Of a stretch of 33,953 nucleotides of DNA, positions 32,664 to 33,953 are shown piece by piece. Position numbers and translations under genes: made by a program. The stretch is from an uncultured Dorea sp. (lineage in GTDB: Bacteria; Bacillota; Clostridia; Lachnospirales; Lachnospiraceae). How positions within the stretch are numbered: position 1 is the first letter of the stretch; each line of letters starts with the position of its first letter. The stretch is from positions 1 to 33,953 of the forward strand of contig CAKRCL010000014.1 in assembly GCA_934307335.1 (NCBI GenBank). Reading direction: 5' to 3'. The notes under the pieces are model-generated. The model saw only the letters and a program-made list of their open reading frames with translations. It had not been told where the DNA came from and did not search any database.

Positions 32664-32805
32664 AATAAATACTTGGAATTGCAAAGCCAGATTTGCTACA
32701 TGCCGTCCTAATGAAGATTGTGGACGTGGTTTTCAGATTGCTTTGCTGTATGAACAGGCAGCAAAACGGGGGTGGCAAATAAGAAAAGTGCAGGAAAGGA
32801 AGTAA
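32659..32805 (+). CDS. Doubtful small Cys-containing ORF (48 residues) before the ybaK-like gene
   Basis: The frame reads MIINTWNCKARFATCRPNED then CGRGFQIALLYEQAAKRGWQ and ends IRKVQERK at 32803-32805, five bases before the ybaK-like ATG. The composition looks protein-like (Cys, Trp, Gly, charged helix). The next gene's ribosome site lies in its last codons. Against it: the ATG has no ribosome site and sits in the predicted -10 box, and the frame is open upstream to 32623. It may be a remnant of a longer gene. I do not recognise the family. Confidence 0.25.
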   Translation: MIINTWNCKARFATCRPNEDCGRGFQIALLYEQAAKRGWQIRKVQERK

Positions 32806-32810
32806 GAATC

Positions 32811-33278
32811 ATGTCATTAGAAAAAGCAAAGAAGTATTTGAAAGAAAAGGGTTATGCAGATCATATCATTGAACTGGAAGAATCAAGTGCAACGGTCCAG
32901 CTTGCAGCAGAGGCACTTGGTGTAGAACCGGGGATGATTGCAAAGACAATGTCATTTCTGACAGAGGATGGTCCAATTCTGATTCTTACAGAAGGAACAG
33001 CAAAGATTGCGAATCGTAAATATAAAGATTATTTTCATGAAAAAGCCAAGATGATTCCTTTTGGTGAAGTAGAAGAATATATTGGACATACACCGGGTGG
33101 TGTATGCCCATTTGGAATTAAAGATGGAATAAAAGTATATTTAGATGAGTCATTAAAAAGATTTGATACTGTTTATCCGGCAGCCGGCAACGATCACAGC
33201 GCAGTGAAACTTACAATTGCGGAACTGGAAGAAGTTGCGGGAGCATGCGGATGGATTGATGTATGTAAAGAAATGTAA
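32811..33278 (+). CDS. YbaK/EbsC-type aminoacyl-tRNA deacylase
   Basis: 155 residues from ATG 32811, with AGGAAG about 9 nt upstream. The YbaK/ProX fold is shown by LAAEALGVEPGMIAKTMSF, LILTEGTAKIANRKY, the HTPGGVCPFGI signature and YLDESLKRFDTVYPAAGNDHSAVKL. Such proteins hydrolyse mischarged tRNAs (for example Cys- or Ala-tRNA-Pro) in trans. The exact tRNA is not decidable. It is convergent with the 4Fe-4S gene; the 27-nt gap between them has no terminator. Confidence 0.9.
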   Translation: MSLEKAKKYLKEKGYADHIIELEESSATVQLAAEALGVEPGMIAKTMSFLTEDGPILILTEGTAKIANRKYKDYFHEKAKMIPFGEVEEYIGHTPGGVCPFGIKDGIKVYLDESLKRFDTVYPAAGNDHSAVKLTIAELEEVAGACGWIDVCKEM

Positions 33279-33305
33279 TATCTGGATTCATCGGAAACAT
33301 TACTT

Positions 33306-33953
33306 TTATTCCATGATTTTTCCATCAATACTTATCGTTACAACCTGCCAGGGAATAAATTTTCCGCTGTTTTGAAGTGCTTTTTTGGCTGCTATCTCCA
33401 GACCACCACAGCATGGAACTTCCATTCTTACAATTGTTACACTTTGAACGTTGTTATTTTGAATGATTGCGGTCAGTTTCTCACTATAATCCACTTGATC
33501 TAATTTCGGACAGCCAATTAATGTTACCTTATTCCGAATAAAATCCTGATGAAAGCTTGCGTAAGCATAAGCAGTACAATCAGCTGCAATCAGAAGTTTT
33601 GCACCGTTAAAATATGGTGCATTGACTGGAGCAAGTTTAATCTGTACCGGCCAGTTCTGAAGTTTTGATATTGAATCTGTGACTGAAGCTGGTTCTTCAG
33701 ACACGGGTGTTTCTGCTCGTCGGATCTTCATGATTTTAGAGCCCGGACAGCCGGTGTGAGGAGGCATTGCCTGTTTTTGAACGGCGAGTATTTTCTGTGC
33801 TTCTTTCACAGCTTCTTCATCATATGCAGGTGCTTCTCTTTCCTCAAAAGAAATGGCACCGGTAGGACATTCAGGGAGACAATCACCAAGTCCGTCACAG
33901 AAATGTTCTCTTACCAATTCTGCTTTTCCGTTAATGATGTCAATGGCACCTTC
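33306..33953 (-). CDS. 4Fe-4S ferredoxin-type iron-sulfur protein (5' end beyond window)
   Basis: The minus-strand frame is open to the right edge, where it reads EGAIDIINGKAELVREHFCDGLGDCLPECPTGAISFEEREA in consecutive short blocks, so the true start lies outside. The visible second cluster motif is CDGLGDCLPECP; the first is presumably upstream. The later part has CPGSK, LLIAADCTAYAYASFH, LIGCPKLDQVDY and VPCCGGLE, Cys-rich segments typical of this Clostridial two-cluster ferredoxin family. It is probably a soluble electron carrier or redox sensor; its partner is unknown. ATG 33917 is an internal Met, not a believable start. Confidence 0.85.
   Translation of the reverse strand, partial: EGAIDIINGKAELVREHFCDGLGDCLPECPTGAISFEEREAPAYDEEAVKEAQKILAVQKQAMPPHTGCPGSKIMKIRRAETPVSEEPASVTDSISKLQNWPVQIKLAPVNAPYFNGAKLLIAADCTAYAYASFHQDFIRNKVTLIGCPKLDQVDYSEKLTAIIQNNNVQSVTIVRMEVPCCGGLEIAAKKALQNSGKFIPWQVVTISIDGKIME

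Overview
The window looks like chromosomal DNA from an anaerobic, AT-rich Firmicute, most likely family Lachnospiraceae (Dorea/Blautia/Mediterraneibacter-like). Evidence: strong AGGAGG-type ribosome binding sites, a T-box leader, ferredoxin-dependent 2-oxoacid oxidation, an FchA-FolD one-carbon pair, a class B DnaJ, YitT and SPASM-type radical SAM proteins, and short GC-rich hairpin repeats scattered between genes. The genus is an inference. No prophage, CRISPR array, rRNA, tRNA or intact transposase was seen.

Layout. 1-1210: hairpin repeats, a nitroreductase-type flavin protein fused to cytidine deaminase, and a 143-bp element with 22-bp perfect inverted ends. 1238-4964 (minus): paaK-iorB-iorA, oxidative decarboxylation of aromatic 2-oxoacids to aryl-acetyl-CoA and its thioester/acid interconversion. 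5239-8102: a two-component system with a large multi-spanning sensor. 8118-12662: a 68-nt hairpin repeat, undecaprenol/diacylglycerol kinase, a phasin-like small protein coupled to a UbiB-family kinase, a YcxB-like membrane protein and a MATE exporter. 12604-14597: an XRE regulator divergent from an unknown protein, and a MetE-like methyltransferase. 14783-18087: a lipid cluster, PAP2 phosphatase - YbhN-type flippase - phosphatidylserine synthase - phosphatidylserine decarboxylase, for phosphatidylethanolamine synthesis. 18123-20468: an attenuator-like leader, class B dnaJ and trpS. 20490-23963: the second, inverted copy of the 68-nt repeat, an ABC exporter, fchA and folD. 23994-25423: a T-box leader controlling a BASS-family transporter. 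25485-28808: a secreted coiled-coil/3D-domain cell wall protein, YitT, and a shortened radical SAM protein. 29030-30376: D-serine dehydratase. 30390-32554: a consensus promoter, two tandem related hairpin elements each with its own T-run, then a MATE exporter and a cytidylate-kinase-like P-loop protein. 32585-33953: a YbaK-type deacylase and a partial 4Fe-4S protein running off the window.

The most interesting features are regulatory RNAs. The first is the tandem structured leader of the MATE gene (candidate guanidine-IV/mepA class). The second is the T-box on a BASS transporter, whose specifier reads best as an isoleucine codon. The third is the dnaJ leader, in which an open frame runs straight through an intrinsic terminator into the chaperone. 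The exact 68-nt inverted repeat pair and the flavoprotein-cytidine deaminase fusion also deserve attention.
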